Source of the DNA: Algoriphagus sediminis
GTDB taxonomy: Bacteria > Bacteroidota > Bacteroidia > Cytophagales > Cyclobacteriaceae
Direction: 5' to 3'
DNA length: 55,327 nt
Assembly: GCF_030403435.1 (NCBI RefSeq)
Contig: NZ_JAUEPH010000010.1
Location: 1 to 55,327, forward strand
The position numbers and the translations under genes were made by a program. Shown here piece by piece: positions 1 through 7,954 of the stretch (position 1 is the first letter of the stretch; each line of letters begins with the position of its first letter). The notes below the pieces were generated by a model. It worked only from the letters and a program-made list of their open reading frames with translations. It did no database searches and was not told where the DNA came from.

Positions 1-68
1 AAGATTACCGAATCCAATAATGGAAAAAGAAAGACTGTTACTGTTTCAAATAATTCAAATGCTAAGAT
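1..68 (+). repeat. 68-bp terminal direct repeat, left copy
   Basis: Bases 1-68 are identical to bases 55260-55327, in direct orientation and without mismatch. Both copies lie in the same reading frame of the small terminase gene. An exact overlap at the two ends of a sequence usually means a circular molecule or a repeat at which an assembler stopped. Confidence 0.97.
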
Positions 69-111
69 GAAGGCACTACTTTTTTTATGGGATTTGGTCA
101 AGGAATCATAA
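1..111 (+). CDS. Phage-type small terminase, C-terminal fragment (partial, 36 codons)
   Basis: Frame 1 is open from base 1 to the TAA at 109-111 and encodes the last 36 residues of a protein ending in LWDLVKES. The first 68 bases equal the last 68 bases of the window, and the frame matches that of the gene starting at 54906. Joining the two pieces gives one continuous 154-residue protein, a normal size for the Terminase_2 small-subunit family. The N-terminal part is missing here because the window starts inside the gene. It is either the same gene read around a circle or a second near-identical copy. No large terminase, portal or capsid gene follows. Confidence 0.75.
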   Translation, partial: KITESNNGKRKTVTVSNNSNAKMKALLFLWDLVKES

Positions 112-307
112 TTGCAATTCTTTCAATTTAAGTCAGGAGTTTCCGCAAAAGTAAAACTGTATTTGCCAAGTTTATGGGAGACATTCTCAAAGCTTACCCA
201 AAAAATACGGATATAAAGAAATACTCTAAGAGGTGGCTCAAAAGTACACTTACTAGAAAGAATTTTGTAATCCCACCTCTGATAATTCTGAATTTTTAAG
301 ATTCATT

Positions 308-2257
308 TTATCTCTTTGTACATGCGTATGACACAGTGCCATTCGGATGATAGTGATTAACGGTTGTAGGAGGATAAGTTAATGGGTCTGTTGGCTGCAC
401 AGCATGTAGATTTAGAAAGAAATTTAAATGGTACCTCCCATCAATTTCTTGAACTTTCGGTACCCTTGTCCAGGGGCAACAAGGATTGTATCTTTCCCCA
501 TTTTCATAAAGTGACCACCACTTAGCAAACAAGGATCCATCCTCACGCATTTCAATTACATATTCATAATTAACGGGGGACCCGCCATTAGAAGCCACAA
601 CGTCCCATGTACCAACGGCAGCCTGACGGTAGAGTGCCAAAGAATCGACCTTCTCTGTAATATTTACTTGAAAGTTCATCGGGCTACCATAAAGATGATC
701 GCCTTCCTGATCTTTCAATTCAGCTGTAAGGTTTACTACTGCGTTCTCCTGTTGAGGAAGGGTCCACAAAACGGTAGCAATCCCTTCCTCGTTGGTGTCA
801 GAGAAAAGTGCGTTAAGTTCTCCATTCAATGGGGGCACACTCCAAGAAACTTTATATCCAGATTTTTCCCATTCTCCATAATTCGATTTTGCATTCATTT
901 TGACTTGGACTGAAACTTTGTCGCCTGGTAGATATTCGCTCTCGAAACTATTGACATCAACTGCTTCTAGGATTGCAGGAATTGGATTACCTCTGTATTT
1001 CTGGAGATTCTCGTCCAGCTTGATCTGAGTTTTTTCAAACAAAGCAAAAGAATATGCCGAGGCTTCACTCACGTCATAGGCGAACTTTGCAGCCTTGTAT
1101 ATTTTGAATATCAGATTAGCGTTTGCAACAATTGCTTGAGATATTATTCTTTTATTCAAAAAAATCGAGGTGCACTTACCGTTATCTGTTATACTTTGTT
1201 TCAACACATTTACTGTAGCAGAAATAAAGTCAGTTAAGATTTTTTCGTTTGATGGATTATTTGACTCAAGAACGTAAGTCCTGAAAGTTTTAATTAGTTC
1301 TCCAGAAATTGTGGAAACACATCCTTTCAAACCTTCAGCAGGATTTACCCCAATTATGCCTGACATGATTGCCCCTAAAAATTTATTGACCGCCTTGTCC
1401 AAATTTCTCTCATAAACCTCTTCATCAGTTTGATCGATAGAAACATGGTAATAATCATCATTGATAAAGGGTCTTTCTATAGTTTCTTTACCAATCGGAG
1501 TCAAAGGACCGGGGTTAAGAATAAATTTTTTTGTGTAGTTATCATCTGTCAGGGATTTGAATTTCACACTTACGTAGCTACTAACTTCATTATATATGGC
1601 TAATCCTTGATCATTTTTAATAAAGTCTGAAAAAGCCTCATCACCGTTCAAAACCCTATCATTGGGATTATTATTTGAAAAATAGTTTTGAATGATGAAG
1701 TCATTTATTGCAAGTATTTGATCAGTAAATTCTGGACGTTCAGAATAGATTGGCTCCTTATTGCTGAGTATAATATTAACAGTTTCTAGTAATGCCATAA
1801 AGGAATCATCCCCTTTTACCCTATTTATAAAGTCAAGTCTCTCCTGTTCAGTTAAAGAATTGTATAGAGGAGCTAAATGAAGAAGACTCTCCGTAATAGT
1901 TTCAGGACCAAAATTGACGGTTTTGGTAGTTGGGTTATATTGTCCAACTGCATTGATTTCCCCTGATTCATTGTCAATTGCGTAAACGGTAGATGTGTAG
2001 TCTTCTGGGGCGTAAAGCTTCTCGTCAGGATCGTTCAAGGAAATTGAATCAACTAAAGTGTGGATTTCATAATTTGAAAAGTCTAGGGATTCATCAACGA
2101 CAATTATTACCTCTTGAGAATTATTTGGTTGAGGCTTTTCATCTTGCACTAGATCATCATCTGGATCATTAGAAGCAGGTGCCATGTCTTCATCTTGACA
2201 TCCGATTAAAAAAGCGAAGAGGAGAAAGATTGGGAGATACCGAAAAAGGGATTTCAT
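308..2257 (-). CDS. Large lipoprotein with Ig-like and lipocalin-like C-terminal regions
   Basis: The 649-residue product begins with a lipoprotein signal peptide whose lipobox ends in LIGC (Cys20), followed by an acidic, Asp-rich linker, so it should be anchored in the membrane. Residues about 430-540 alternate beta strands (a GDKVSVQV...WSVPP...VNLTAEL pattern) and resemble a bacterial Ig-like domain. The last 100 residues, starting near GTWDVVASNGG, resemble the lipocalin-like domain that ends many Bacteroidota lipoproteins. The long middle part has no family I recognise. It stands alone, with about 330 bp of non-coding DNA upstream, in the putative island tail, so it may be cargo. Function is unknown. 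Confidence 0.8.
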   Translation of the reverse strand: MKSLFRYLPIFLLFAFLIGCQDEDMAPASNDPDDDLVQDEKPQPNNSQEVIIVVDESLDFSNYEIHTLVDSISLNDPDEKLYAPEDYTSTVYAIDNESGEINAVGQYNPTTKTVNFGPETITESLLHLAPLYNSLTEQERLDFINRVKGDDSFMALLETVNIILSNKEPIYSERPEFTDQILAINDFIIQNYFSNNNPNDRVLNGDEAFSDFIKNDQGLAIYNEVSSYVSVKFKSLTDDNYTKKFILNPGPLTPIGKETIERPFINDDYYHVSIDQTDEEVYERNLDKAVNKFLGAIMSGIIGVNPAEGLKGCVSTISGELIKTFRTYVLESNNPSNEKILTDFISATVNVLKQSITDNGKCTSIFLNKRIISQAIVANANLIFKIYKAAKFAYDVSEASAYSFALFEKTQIKLDENLQKYRGNPIPAILEAVDVNSFESEYLPGDKVSVQVKMNAKSNYGEWEKSGYKVSWSVPPLNGELNALFSDTNEEGIATVLWTLPQQENAVVNLTAELKDQEGDHLYGSPMNFQVNITEKVDSLALYRQAAVGTWDVVASNGGSPVNYEYVIEMREDGSLFAKWWSLYENGERYNPCCPWTRVPKVQEIDGRYHLNFFLNLHAVQPTDPLTYPPTTVNHYHPNGTVSYACTKR

Positions 2258-2591
2258 AAAAGTGGGTAATAGAAATTGGACTATATTTAAAGTTGTAAAG
2301 TAAAAAATGAATCTTAAAACTAAAAAAGTGTATTATAAAATTTTAGGGATTGAGTAAATCAGAAGAATCAAAAAAAAAAGAAATACAAATATGGCCTCGG
2401 AGTACAAACTCCAATTAGTAACTTAAAAGTGGGTTTAAGCCTCTCTCATTCCCTGGATCATTAATTTCAACAAAAATAGAATGGGGGGTTGACAAAGATT
2501 AATTGCCAATTACCTATTAGGCGGCCAGCTTAACTTTACAATTTAGAACCGGGGTATTCCTCGGTTCTTTTTTTATTGAATCATAATGAAC
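2258..2591. other. Intergenic region, 334 bp, with a possible short transcript
   Basis: No convincing reading frame. The region is very A/T-rich just upstream of the lipoprotein gene. It contains a TTGACA at 2489-2494 and ends in a strong plus-strand terminator at 2545-2574 that has no plus-strand gene before it. A short untranslated RNA is possible but not shown. Confidence 0.5.
2545..2574 (+). terminator. Rho-independent terminator without an upstream gene
   Basis: A 10-bp stem (AGAACCGGGG paired with CCTCGGTTCT, one G-T pair) with a TATT loop is followed by a run of seven T on the plus strand. No plus-strand protein gene precedes it in this gap. Confidence 0.75.
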
Positions 2592-2822
2592 TCACAATAC
2601 TCCTAATTCCTTGAGCTCCTTGATGGTCTTTCCTAATCCTGATTCATCACCTTCATCCAATTGCTTTATTCCTAGGATCAATAAATCACGTATCTCACGG
2701 CCCTTGCTTAGTCGTTCATGGGGTATGCTTTCACTAGTAATTACAATTCTCCTGATCTTGGCCTTAACTCGCTCAAGTTGGTTTTCCATATTCTTTCTTT
2801 GATCCAGTCTGCTGTAGAACAT
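2592..2822 (-). CDS. Small hypothetical protein
   Basis: A 76-residue frame, basic in its first half (RVKAKIRRIV) and acidic toward the end (DEGDESG...KELKELGVL), predicted mostly helical. A second Met at residue 12 (start 2789) sits behind an A/G-rich AAAGAAAG stretch and may be the true start, giving 65 residues. I recognise no family. It lies with the next small gene on the minus strand, near the presumed island end, which would fit a small regulatory or accessory protein; that is a guess from size and position only. Confidence 0.45.
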   Translation of the reverse strand: MFYSRLDQRKNMENQLERVKAKIRRIVITSESIPHERLSKGREIRDLLILGIKQLDEGDESGLGKTIKELKELGVL

Positions 2823-2904
2823 GATTGAATCTACAAGACTGCAAAATCAATCAAAATTCGACCGACTCAAACTGACCTGGCTTCTCTTATTTATTTAAAG
2901 GACT

Positions 2905-3159
2905 TTACAATTCTTTTGGCTTGTAGTACCCATTTTTTTTCATGATAAGGTAGATCATAAAATCTAATACTCTGAGTTCGGTTTTGGATAGCTCTTCAGC
3001 AGCACGCATGATCCAAAATATTTCCTGTTTGTTGTAACCCACTTCGCAGAGCTCTAAAATGCGACCTTTCAAATATTGATTTCTAGGCTTTTTTTCGTTC
3101 TTTAAAATCCATAGATGGTACATTTTTAACATTCTTCGGGCTTTTTCCTGCTTATCCAT
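2905..3159 (-). CDS. Small hypothetical helical protein
   Basis: An 84-residue, Lys/Arg- and Leu-rich protein (KARRMLKMYHLWIL near the start, MIYLIMKKNGYY near the end) that looks entirely helical. There is no signal peptide and no recognised motif. It lies upstream of the 76-residue gene on the same strand with an 82-bp gap, so the two could be co-transcribed. Coding potential is plausible because the frame is the longest in its stretch and has a clean ATG start, but it could also be a chance frame. Confidence 0.5.
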   Translation of the reverse strand: MDKQEKARRMLKMYHLWILKNEKKPRNQYLKGRILELCEVGYNKQEIFWIMRAAEELSKTELRVLDFMIYLIMKKNGYYKPKEL

Positions 3160-3312
3160 TCTCTGATTCTTTCATTTGGACTTATCTCCGATCGACTTGA
3201 TTCTCCTTTCGAAACAAATCATTTAGCCAAAACCGTATACCATTCAATATGAAAATATTTTGTAGTTTAATCAAAACCAAAGGGCTGGCTTTAATCTAGC
3301 ACAATAAAGATC

Positions 3313-3651
3313 ATGTGTAGTCAAGGAGAGCGTTTTAAGTTTTGTAGCTGCCCGGGAAAGGGGGTAGTTCCTGAAAATATTTGGAAGTACCTGGAGAAGG
3401 TCTCAGGTTCGTTTGATAACGGTTTAGTGGGAGAACTTATAGCTCCCTACTTGATCAGAACAGAGAAGGGGACAATAATTGATGAGCTAGAATCCGACCT
3501 CAATTCTGAGGATGCCTTTGATTTTACGATAAATCCAAAAGACGGAGACTGCTTATGTGCGGAGTTCGAAGCAAATGGATTGGCCCATGTCTTTATTTTC
3601 AAGTACTCCAAACTGAATGGGTGGAAGACTTTCCATTTGGAGGAGAAGTGA
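3313..3651 (+). CDS. Hypothetical protein with N-terminal Cys cluster
   Basis: A 112-residue acidic protein. The first 14 residues hold three cysteines (C2, C12, C14, in KFCSCPGKG) and two more sit near residue 80 (DCLCAEF), which could bind a metal. The C-terminal half has an alternating strand pattern ending in HVFIFKYS...GWKTFHLEEK. I recognise no family. It faces the tRNA-Asn gene convergently and is the last gene before the presumed island boundary. A weak hairpin (3746-3752 with 3758-3764) lies after its stop. Confidence 0.6.
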   Translation: MCSQGERFKFCSCPGKGVVPENIWKYLEKVSGSFDNGLVGELIAPYLIRTEKGTIIDELESDLNSEDAFDFTINPKDGDCLCAEFEANGLAHVFIFKYSKLNGWKTFHLEEK

Positions 3652-3779
3652 ACAAGTCAAGCTATTCAAAACTTTCTCCTCTGAGAGTATCTGCTACAAA
3701 TACCCTGAGCAGTTATAAAAAAATCTCGCCCAAAGATTAATGGTTATAGCCTCAATTAGGCTATTAAGCCGCATTTTTT

Positions 3780-3797
3780 GTGCAAACCGTGTGCAAA
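3780..3797 (+). repeat. Tandem GTGCAAA pair beside tRNA 3' end
   Basis: Two direct copies of GTGCAAA start 11 bp apart (3780 and 3791), about 50 bp from the 3' end of tRNA-Asn and just outside its terminator. Short direct repeats near a tRNA 3' end can be integrase arm-binding sites. With only two copies and no partner site in view this is suggestive only. Confidence 0.3.
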
Positions 3798-3835
3798 TAA
3801 AAAAGCCACTTACAACATGTATTATGTAAGTGGCT
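3796..3835 (-). terminator. Rho-independent terminator of tRNA-Asn
   Basis: A perfect 10-bp stem (3804-3813 with 3826-3835) followed on the minus strand by a run of T lies directly downstream of the tRNA-Asn 3' end. Confidence 0.8.
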
Positions 3836-3845
3836 GATTTCTAAG

Positions 3846-3919
3846 CTCCTCCTCTTGGGCTCGAACCAAGGACCCTCTGATTAACAGTCAGATGCTCTAA
3901 CCAACTGAGCTAAGGAGGA
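3846..3919 (-). tRNA. tRNA-Asn (GTT)
   Basis: A complete 74-nt tRNA on the minus strand. The acceptor stem is TCCTCCT paired with AGGAGGA, discriminator G; the D arm is AGCTCAGTTGGTTAGAGC; the anticodon loop is CTGTTAAT with anticodon GTT; the T loop is TTCGAGC. CCA is not encoded. Its 3' end faces the putative island at 1-3845. Confidence 0.97.
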
Positions 3920-4055
3920 ATATTATTCGACTTTCAGAGCTTTTTCTGAAAACGTGATGCAAATGTAGAAGCATGTTTGATTTAATCCAAACCTTACTCA
4001 GAAAAAACTTCCAATTCTTACAAGTAAATTTTCTTTCTTGTTCTATGTCAGGGGT

Positions 4056-4487
4056 TTATTTTTTCAGTTGATCTTTTAGACTGAATTTTCGAGTCATATT
4101 TTTAATGTTGTCCGCTTTCCGAAATCTCAATGCAGACCAGTTTTCATCCATTGCCACCTGCCGCACACCTTCATAGTTTTCCTTAGCTAAAATACCCCAG
4201 CCGGCATCTCTTGAAATAGTGGACTTGTACTTCTTCGAAGACTTTTTCGGATAACACATCCAGAAAATCTGATCTTCGTCTAAGCCACTTTTCATCTTCT
4301 TAAAAGTTGCTTCCAATTCCTTTTCATCTTTCACAAAGCCTAGTAAAAAATTGGCTGATTTTCCCTCCTCGGCCAAAAATCCTGACTTTTCAATCTCAGA
4401 TTGCCAGCTTTGGAACTCCTCAGGAACATTCCAAAGCCGAATTTTCATTTCGGTTTTGAAGTTGATTTTTTTAAGTAAAGCGTCCAT
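4056..4487 (-). CDS. Hypothetical protein, DUF3052-like C-terminus
   Basis: A 143-residue, Lys-rich cytoplasmic protein without signal peptide or membrane segment. The middle part (DQIFWMCYPKKSSK) and the conserved-looking end (VRQVAMDENWSALRFRKAD) resemble a family of small bacterial proteins often labelled DUF3052, in which a 'D..WS.LRF' signature recurs. No enzymatic motif is visible and the function is unknown. It is transcribed away from the next gene at 4576 across a short shared upstream region. Confidence 0.75.
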   Translation of the reverse strand: MDALLKKINFKTEMKIRLWNVPEEFQSWQSEIEKSGFLAEEGKSANFLLGFVKDEKELEATFKKMKSGLDEDQIFWMCYPKKSSKKYKSTISRDAGWGILAKENYEGVRQVAMDENWSALRFRKADNIKNMTRKFSLKDQLKK

Positions 4488-4575
4488 GGTCTTTTTTTGA
4501 ATTTAATCAATCGCATGAAAGATTGAAAAATGCAAGATTGAATTTCTTTAAATTGCAGCTCCAAAATTCAAAGCT

Positions 4576-5430
4576 TTGAAATACCATTTCACCCTCCTTT
4601 TTCTGTTTCTTTTTTCACTCACTTTACAAGCTCAGGACAGCTTGTTTTCGGCGCCTGTGAAGGTAAGAGAAGTCCCAAATCCTAACTGGATAGAAATAAG
4701 TGGGATTACGGCAAGTAAGGATCATTCCGAGCGGCTTTACATTCATAATGACAGTGGGGGAGAGAATGCTGTCTTTATCATGTCGACAGAAGGAGAGGAG
4801 CTTGGGAAGGTTATTTTAGAGGGCATTGAAAACAGAGATTGGGAAGACATAGCTTTGGGCCCAGGCCCAAAGAATAAATCCTATGTCTACCTGGCTGAAA
4901 TAGGGGATAATCTTGCGCAGCATGAGGAGATTTTTATATATAGATTTCCTGAGCCAAAGAAGGCGAAAGCTACCGTGAAAGCAGAGAAAGCCAGCTACAT
5001 TTATCCTAATGGTCCCATGGATGCGGAGGCTATTTTCGTGGACCCGATTTCTGAGAGGCTTTATTTGATCTCCAAGCGCGATTCGGCTAATACACTTTTT
5101 GAGATGCCCATATCCGCATTCGAATCGGGGAAAACCGAAGAATTGAACCAACTGGGTAAGTTTGATTTTACAAGTACAGTAGCGGCGGATATTTCCCAGG
5201 ATGGAAAGCAGATTTTGGTTAAGACTTATTTTGCCGTGTATCACTGGGACCGGGAGGAAGGGGATTCAGTGGAGGAGACTTTGGCTAGAAAGCCAAAGCA
5301 ACTGATCTATACTCCAGAACCTCAAGGTGAGGCGGTAGCTTTTCAAAAGGATGGTAAGGGATATTTTACTTTAAGTGAAGAGCGCTTTGGAATTAAGCCA
5401 GTTTTATACCAATATAAAAAGCAGAATTGA
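4576..5430 (+). CDS. Secreted beta-propeller-like protein, unknown function
   Basis: A 284-residue protein with a clear N-terminal signal peptide (YHFTLLFLFLFSLTLQAQ, likely cut after AQA/Q near residue 20). The start codon is TTG: an in-frame stop lies eight codons upstream and no ATG precedes the signal peptide. The rest consists of short strand-turn repeats (ERLYIHNDSGG, SYVYLAEIGDN, ERLYLISKRDS, QILVKTYFAVYHW) as in a small beta propeller, with a conserved-looking MDAEAIFVD. No catalytic motif is recognised. Its TGA overlaps the ATG of the citrulline hydrolase gene by one base, so the two are translationally coupled. Confidence 0.8.
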   Translation: MKYHFTLLFLFLFSLTLQAQDSLFSAPVKVREVPNPNWIEISGITASKDHSERLYIHNDSGGENAVFIMSTEGEELGKVILEGIENRDWEDIALGPGPKNKSYVYLAEIGDNLAQHEEIFIYRFPEPKKAKATVKAEKASYIYPNGPMDAEAIFVDPISERLYLISKRDSANTLFEMPISAFESGKTEELNQLGKFDFTSTVAADISQDGKQILVKTYFAVYHWDREEGDSVEETLARKPKQLIYTPEPQGEAVAFQKDGKGYFTLSEERFGIKPVLYQYKKQN

Positions 5431-6359
5431 TGCAGACTTCTCCAAATATATTGATGGTTCGACCGGCACATTTTGGGTTTAATCCTGAAACAGCGGAGAA
5501 TAATTTCTATCAAAAAACTGATCAGAGGCCTCAACAGGAAATAGAGGAGATCGCAAGGGAGGAATTTGACGCTTACGTAGCACTGCTTCGTGATCAGGGA
5601 GTGAATGTGGTAGTGGTGGAAGATACGGCTGAGCCGGTTAAAACTGATGCAGTATTCCCCAATAACTGGTTTAGCACCCATCCCGACGGAAAGGTTATTC
5701 TTTACCCCATGTATTCACCGAATAGAAGACTGGAAAGAAGAAAGGACTTGATCGAGTTGCTGATGGCGGCAAAATTTAAAGTGGAGGAGATAATTGATCT
5801 AAGCTTTTTTGAAGAAGATAATCAGTTTTTGGAGGGTACCGGAAGCATGGTGATGGACCATGATACCAAAACGATTTTTGCTTGCTATTCGGAAAGAACC
5901 CACCCGGTTCCACTGGATTACCTAGCCAAGTTAATTGGATATAAAGTGGTGGGATTCGATGCGGTGCAGGAGATAGATGGAGTCCAAAGCCCTATTTATC
6001 ATACGAATGTAATGATGCATATTGGTTCAGATCTGGCGGTTGTATGCCTGGACAGTATACCAAAAGGCTCTGAGAAGCAGGCCGTTCAGAAAGCCTTACT
6101 TTCAGGTGGGAAGAAGATTGTGCCGATTACGGCAAAGCAGAAATTCCATTTTGCTGGGAATATGCTTGAAGTTAGCAATGATGGAGGGGAGAAATTTACG
6201 GTGATGTCTCAAAGCGCATTGGACTCCCTGAATGTGGGACAAATTCAATTGATCGAGAAATACACAACAATCATAAATCCAGCTATTCCAATGATAGAAA
6301 AACTCGGTGGAGGAAGTGCAAGGTGTATGATGGCTGAGATTTTTCTACCAAAAAGTTGA
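5430..6359 (+). CDS. ctlX: Citrulline utilisation hydrolase CtlX (amidinotransferase fold)
   Basis: A 309-residue cytoplasmic enzyme of the guanidine-modifying (arginine deiminase/amidinotransferase) superfamily. Visible motifs are FPNNWFSTH at 76-84, EGTGSM at 135-140, YHTNVMM at 190-196 and the C-terminal GGGSARCM with the expected catalytic cysteine at about 299. CtlX-type proteins are linked to citrulline use in Bacteroidota and Proteobacteria. The ATG at 5430 overlaps the stop of the preceding gene by one base. An in-frame TTG at 5427 would add a residue and is less likely. There are no other arginine or citrulline genes in the window. Confidence 0.88.
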   Translation: MQTSPNILMVRPAHFGFNPETAENNFYQKTDQRPQQEIEEIAREEFDAYVALLRDQGVNVVVVEDTAEPVKTDAVFPNNWFSTHPDGKVILYPMYSPNRRLERRKDLIELLMAAKFKVEEIIDLSFFEEDNQFLEGTGSMVMDHDTKTIFACYSERTHPVPLDYLAKLIGYKVVGFDAVQEIDGVQSPIYHTNVMMHIGSDLAVVCLDSIPKGSEKQAVQKALLSGGKKIVPITAKQKFHFAGNMLEVSNDGGEKFTVMSQSALDSLNVGQIQLIEKYTTIINPAIPMIEKLGGGSARCMMAEIFLPKS

Positions 6360-6454
6360 AGTAAAAGCTTTTATAGGATTAGATGATTGATAGTAGCGAT
6401 GGAGTATCTCTGCGCTAATGGTGCGAACCATTCCCTCAAATTCTTCTTTACCTA

Positions 6455-7954
6455 TCAAGTCAAAATTTGAATCACTCTTTGCTTCACTTCCTCAAAATTC
6501 TGATATCCACAAATGACCGCTTCATAGTCCTCAAGCGTTCCGAAATATTTTAGGGCTAATGGATTCCCAAAATGAAGTAGATAGCACCGTCTTTCCTTGG
6601 CTAGAGCCTTAATTTCTTTGAGTTTTTCAGCGTCTATTCCGAATTGATTTAAGGGTTTGTGACTTGGAACAAATACTGAAATAAGCAATGCTTCGGCTTG
6701 GTCTGAATCCACAAATTTAAAGTCTAAGGATTTTTTGAAATTGGAATTTTCTGTTCCGAAGAATTCTTTGTATCCGAGTTTGTCAGAATCTGAAAGCTTC
6801 TTGAGATTTGATTTATCCAGCTTTCCAGAGATTACCGACACATAGTCTTTGGCAAGCTCTTTTTGAAACTCAGAATGGGATTTCCAGTCGAATTCAGGAA
6901 CTAAAACCGTTCGCTCATTCATTACACCTAGCTTTTCTTTTAGCTCCCAAACTTTCACGAAGGCGTTTTCAATTTCCTCATCCGATGCTTTACCTTCGAT
7001 CATCTCAATTCCCTCTCGGACATGATCTGAAAAACAGAGAATATCATTCCCAGCTTGAAAAGCTTTTAACTCTAATTCCCCCGGCACGTCAAACATATTG
7101 GCCACTGCTTTCATATTCAGGGCATCTGAAATCACTATTCCGTCAAAACCCATTTTTCCCTTGAGCAATCCTGTGATAATTTCATGGCTAATGCTGGCTG
7201 GAATATTTTTTCCATTAGTTAAAGCCGGTACGGCCAGGTGCCCCACCATGATCATCTCTACTCCTCGATCTATTCCATATTGAAAGGGAACTAATTCCTC
7301 AGCTTCCAGCTCTTCCATGCTCTTGTCCAAAATGGGTAAACCCAAATGTGAATCTGTTGCAGTATCTCCATGGCCGGGAAAATGCTTTAAACAAGCTCCT
7401 ATTCCTGCTTTAGTCAGTCCGGTATACATGGCAAAAGAAAGCTTTGAAACCCTTTTCACATCATCTCCAAAAGAACGATATCCAATCACCGGGTTATTGG
7501 GGTTGGTATTGACATCGGCGCAGGGAGCCAGATTGAGATGAATCCCACATTCTTCCATCTCCATGCCCATTCTGTAGCCAACTTCTTCCACCAGTTCCTC
7601 TTCATTTTCCTTTAGTGCTCCGAGAGTGATGGCAAAGGGGTATTGAGGGGTGCTTTCTACTCGCATAGCTAGTCCATACTCCCCATCGATGGAGATCAGT
7701 AAAGGTATTTTAGAAATGGATTGGTAGCGATTGATAAGCTCGATTAGCTTCTCCAAAGTCCCTGAAGTTTCCAGACTTTCTGCCCGTTTTTCGAAATTTG
7801 CAGCAGCAGAATGACGGCTATGAAAAAAGGTTAATCCACCAATTTCTTCTTCGGTGATCAAGCGTTCTATTTCCTGGTAGTTTTCTTCCGTATCGTGGAT
7901 GAAGGCAGCAGGCGAAAAGCACTGAGCGACTATTTGCTTTTTGTTCAGGTTCAT
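6455..7954 (-). CDS. nagZ: GH3 beta-N-acetylglucosaminidase, NagZ-like
   Basis: A 499-residue protein with a full glycoside hydrolase family 3 core. KHFPGHGDTATDSH (190-203) carries the His-Asp general acid/base pair typical of NagZ, and the catalytic nucleophile is Asp277 in SDALNM. No signal peptide is seen, so it should act in the cytoplasm on GlcNAc-anhydroMurNAc peptides. About 150 residues after the core form an extra C-terminal domain; E. coli NagZ is about 340 residues. The gene overlaps the AmpG-like permease gene by 4 bp and ends the salvage operon. Confidence 0.9.
   Translation of the reverse strand: MNLNKKQIVAQCFSPAAFIHDTEENYQEIERLITEEEIGGLTFFHSRHSAAANFEKRAESLETSGTLEKLIELINRYQSISKIPLLISIDGEYGLAMRVESTPQYPFAITLGALKENEEELVEEVGYRMGMEMEECGIHLNLAPCADVNTNPNNPVIGYRSFGDDVKRVSKLSFAMYTGLTKAGIGACLKHFPGHGDTATDSHLGLPILDKSMEELEAEELVPFQYGIDRGVEMIMVGHLAVPALTNGKNIPASISHEIITGLLKGKMGFDGIVISDALNMKAVANMFDVPGELELKAFQAGNDILCFSDHVREGIEMIEGKASDEEIENAFVKVWELKEKLGVMNERTVLVPEFDWKSHSEFQKELAKDYVSVISGKLDKSNLKKLSDSDKLGYKEFFGTENSNFKKSLDFKFVDSDQAEALLISVFVPSHKPLNQFGIDAEKLKEIKALAKERRCYLLHFGNPLALKYFGTLEDYEAVICGYQNFEEVKQRVIQILT

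Larger units (their letters stand above)
1..3845. mobile_element. Putative distal end of an integrated island at tRNA-Asn
   Basis: This stretch runs from the tail of a phage-type small terminase gene through a lipoprotein and three small unknown genes to the 3' end of an intact tRNA-Asn on the minus strand. Islands that integrate into tRNA 3' ends leave an intact tRNA at one end of the element, with the tRNA 3' end facing the element, and that is the geometry here. The other end, with its integrase and truncated tRNA, would lie left of the window. No att duplicate is visible, so the boundary is inference. If the window is circular, this region would instead follow directly after the right-hand element. 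Confidence 0.4.
3652..4055. other. Gap of 404 bp containing tRNA-Asn
   Basis: Holds, in order, a weak hairpin at 3746-3764, a tandem GTGCAAA pair, the tRNA-Asn terminator and tRNA-Asn itself. The stretch 3920-4055, upstream of the tRNA and downstream of the 143-residue gene, shows nothing further that I can support. Confidence 0.6.

Noticed and set aside
229..280. Inverted repeat AGAGGTGG/CCACCTCT with a 36-bp loop
   Set aside because: The loop is long, no T-run follows and the stem is only 8 bp; likely chance or too weak to call.
4816..5244. A 142-codon open frame on the minus strand
   Set aside because: Antisense to a gene with a clear signal peptide and coupled downstream partner; composition looks like the reverse of coding sequence.
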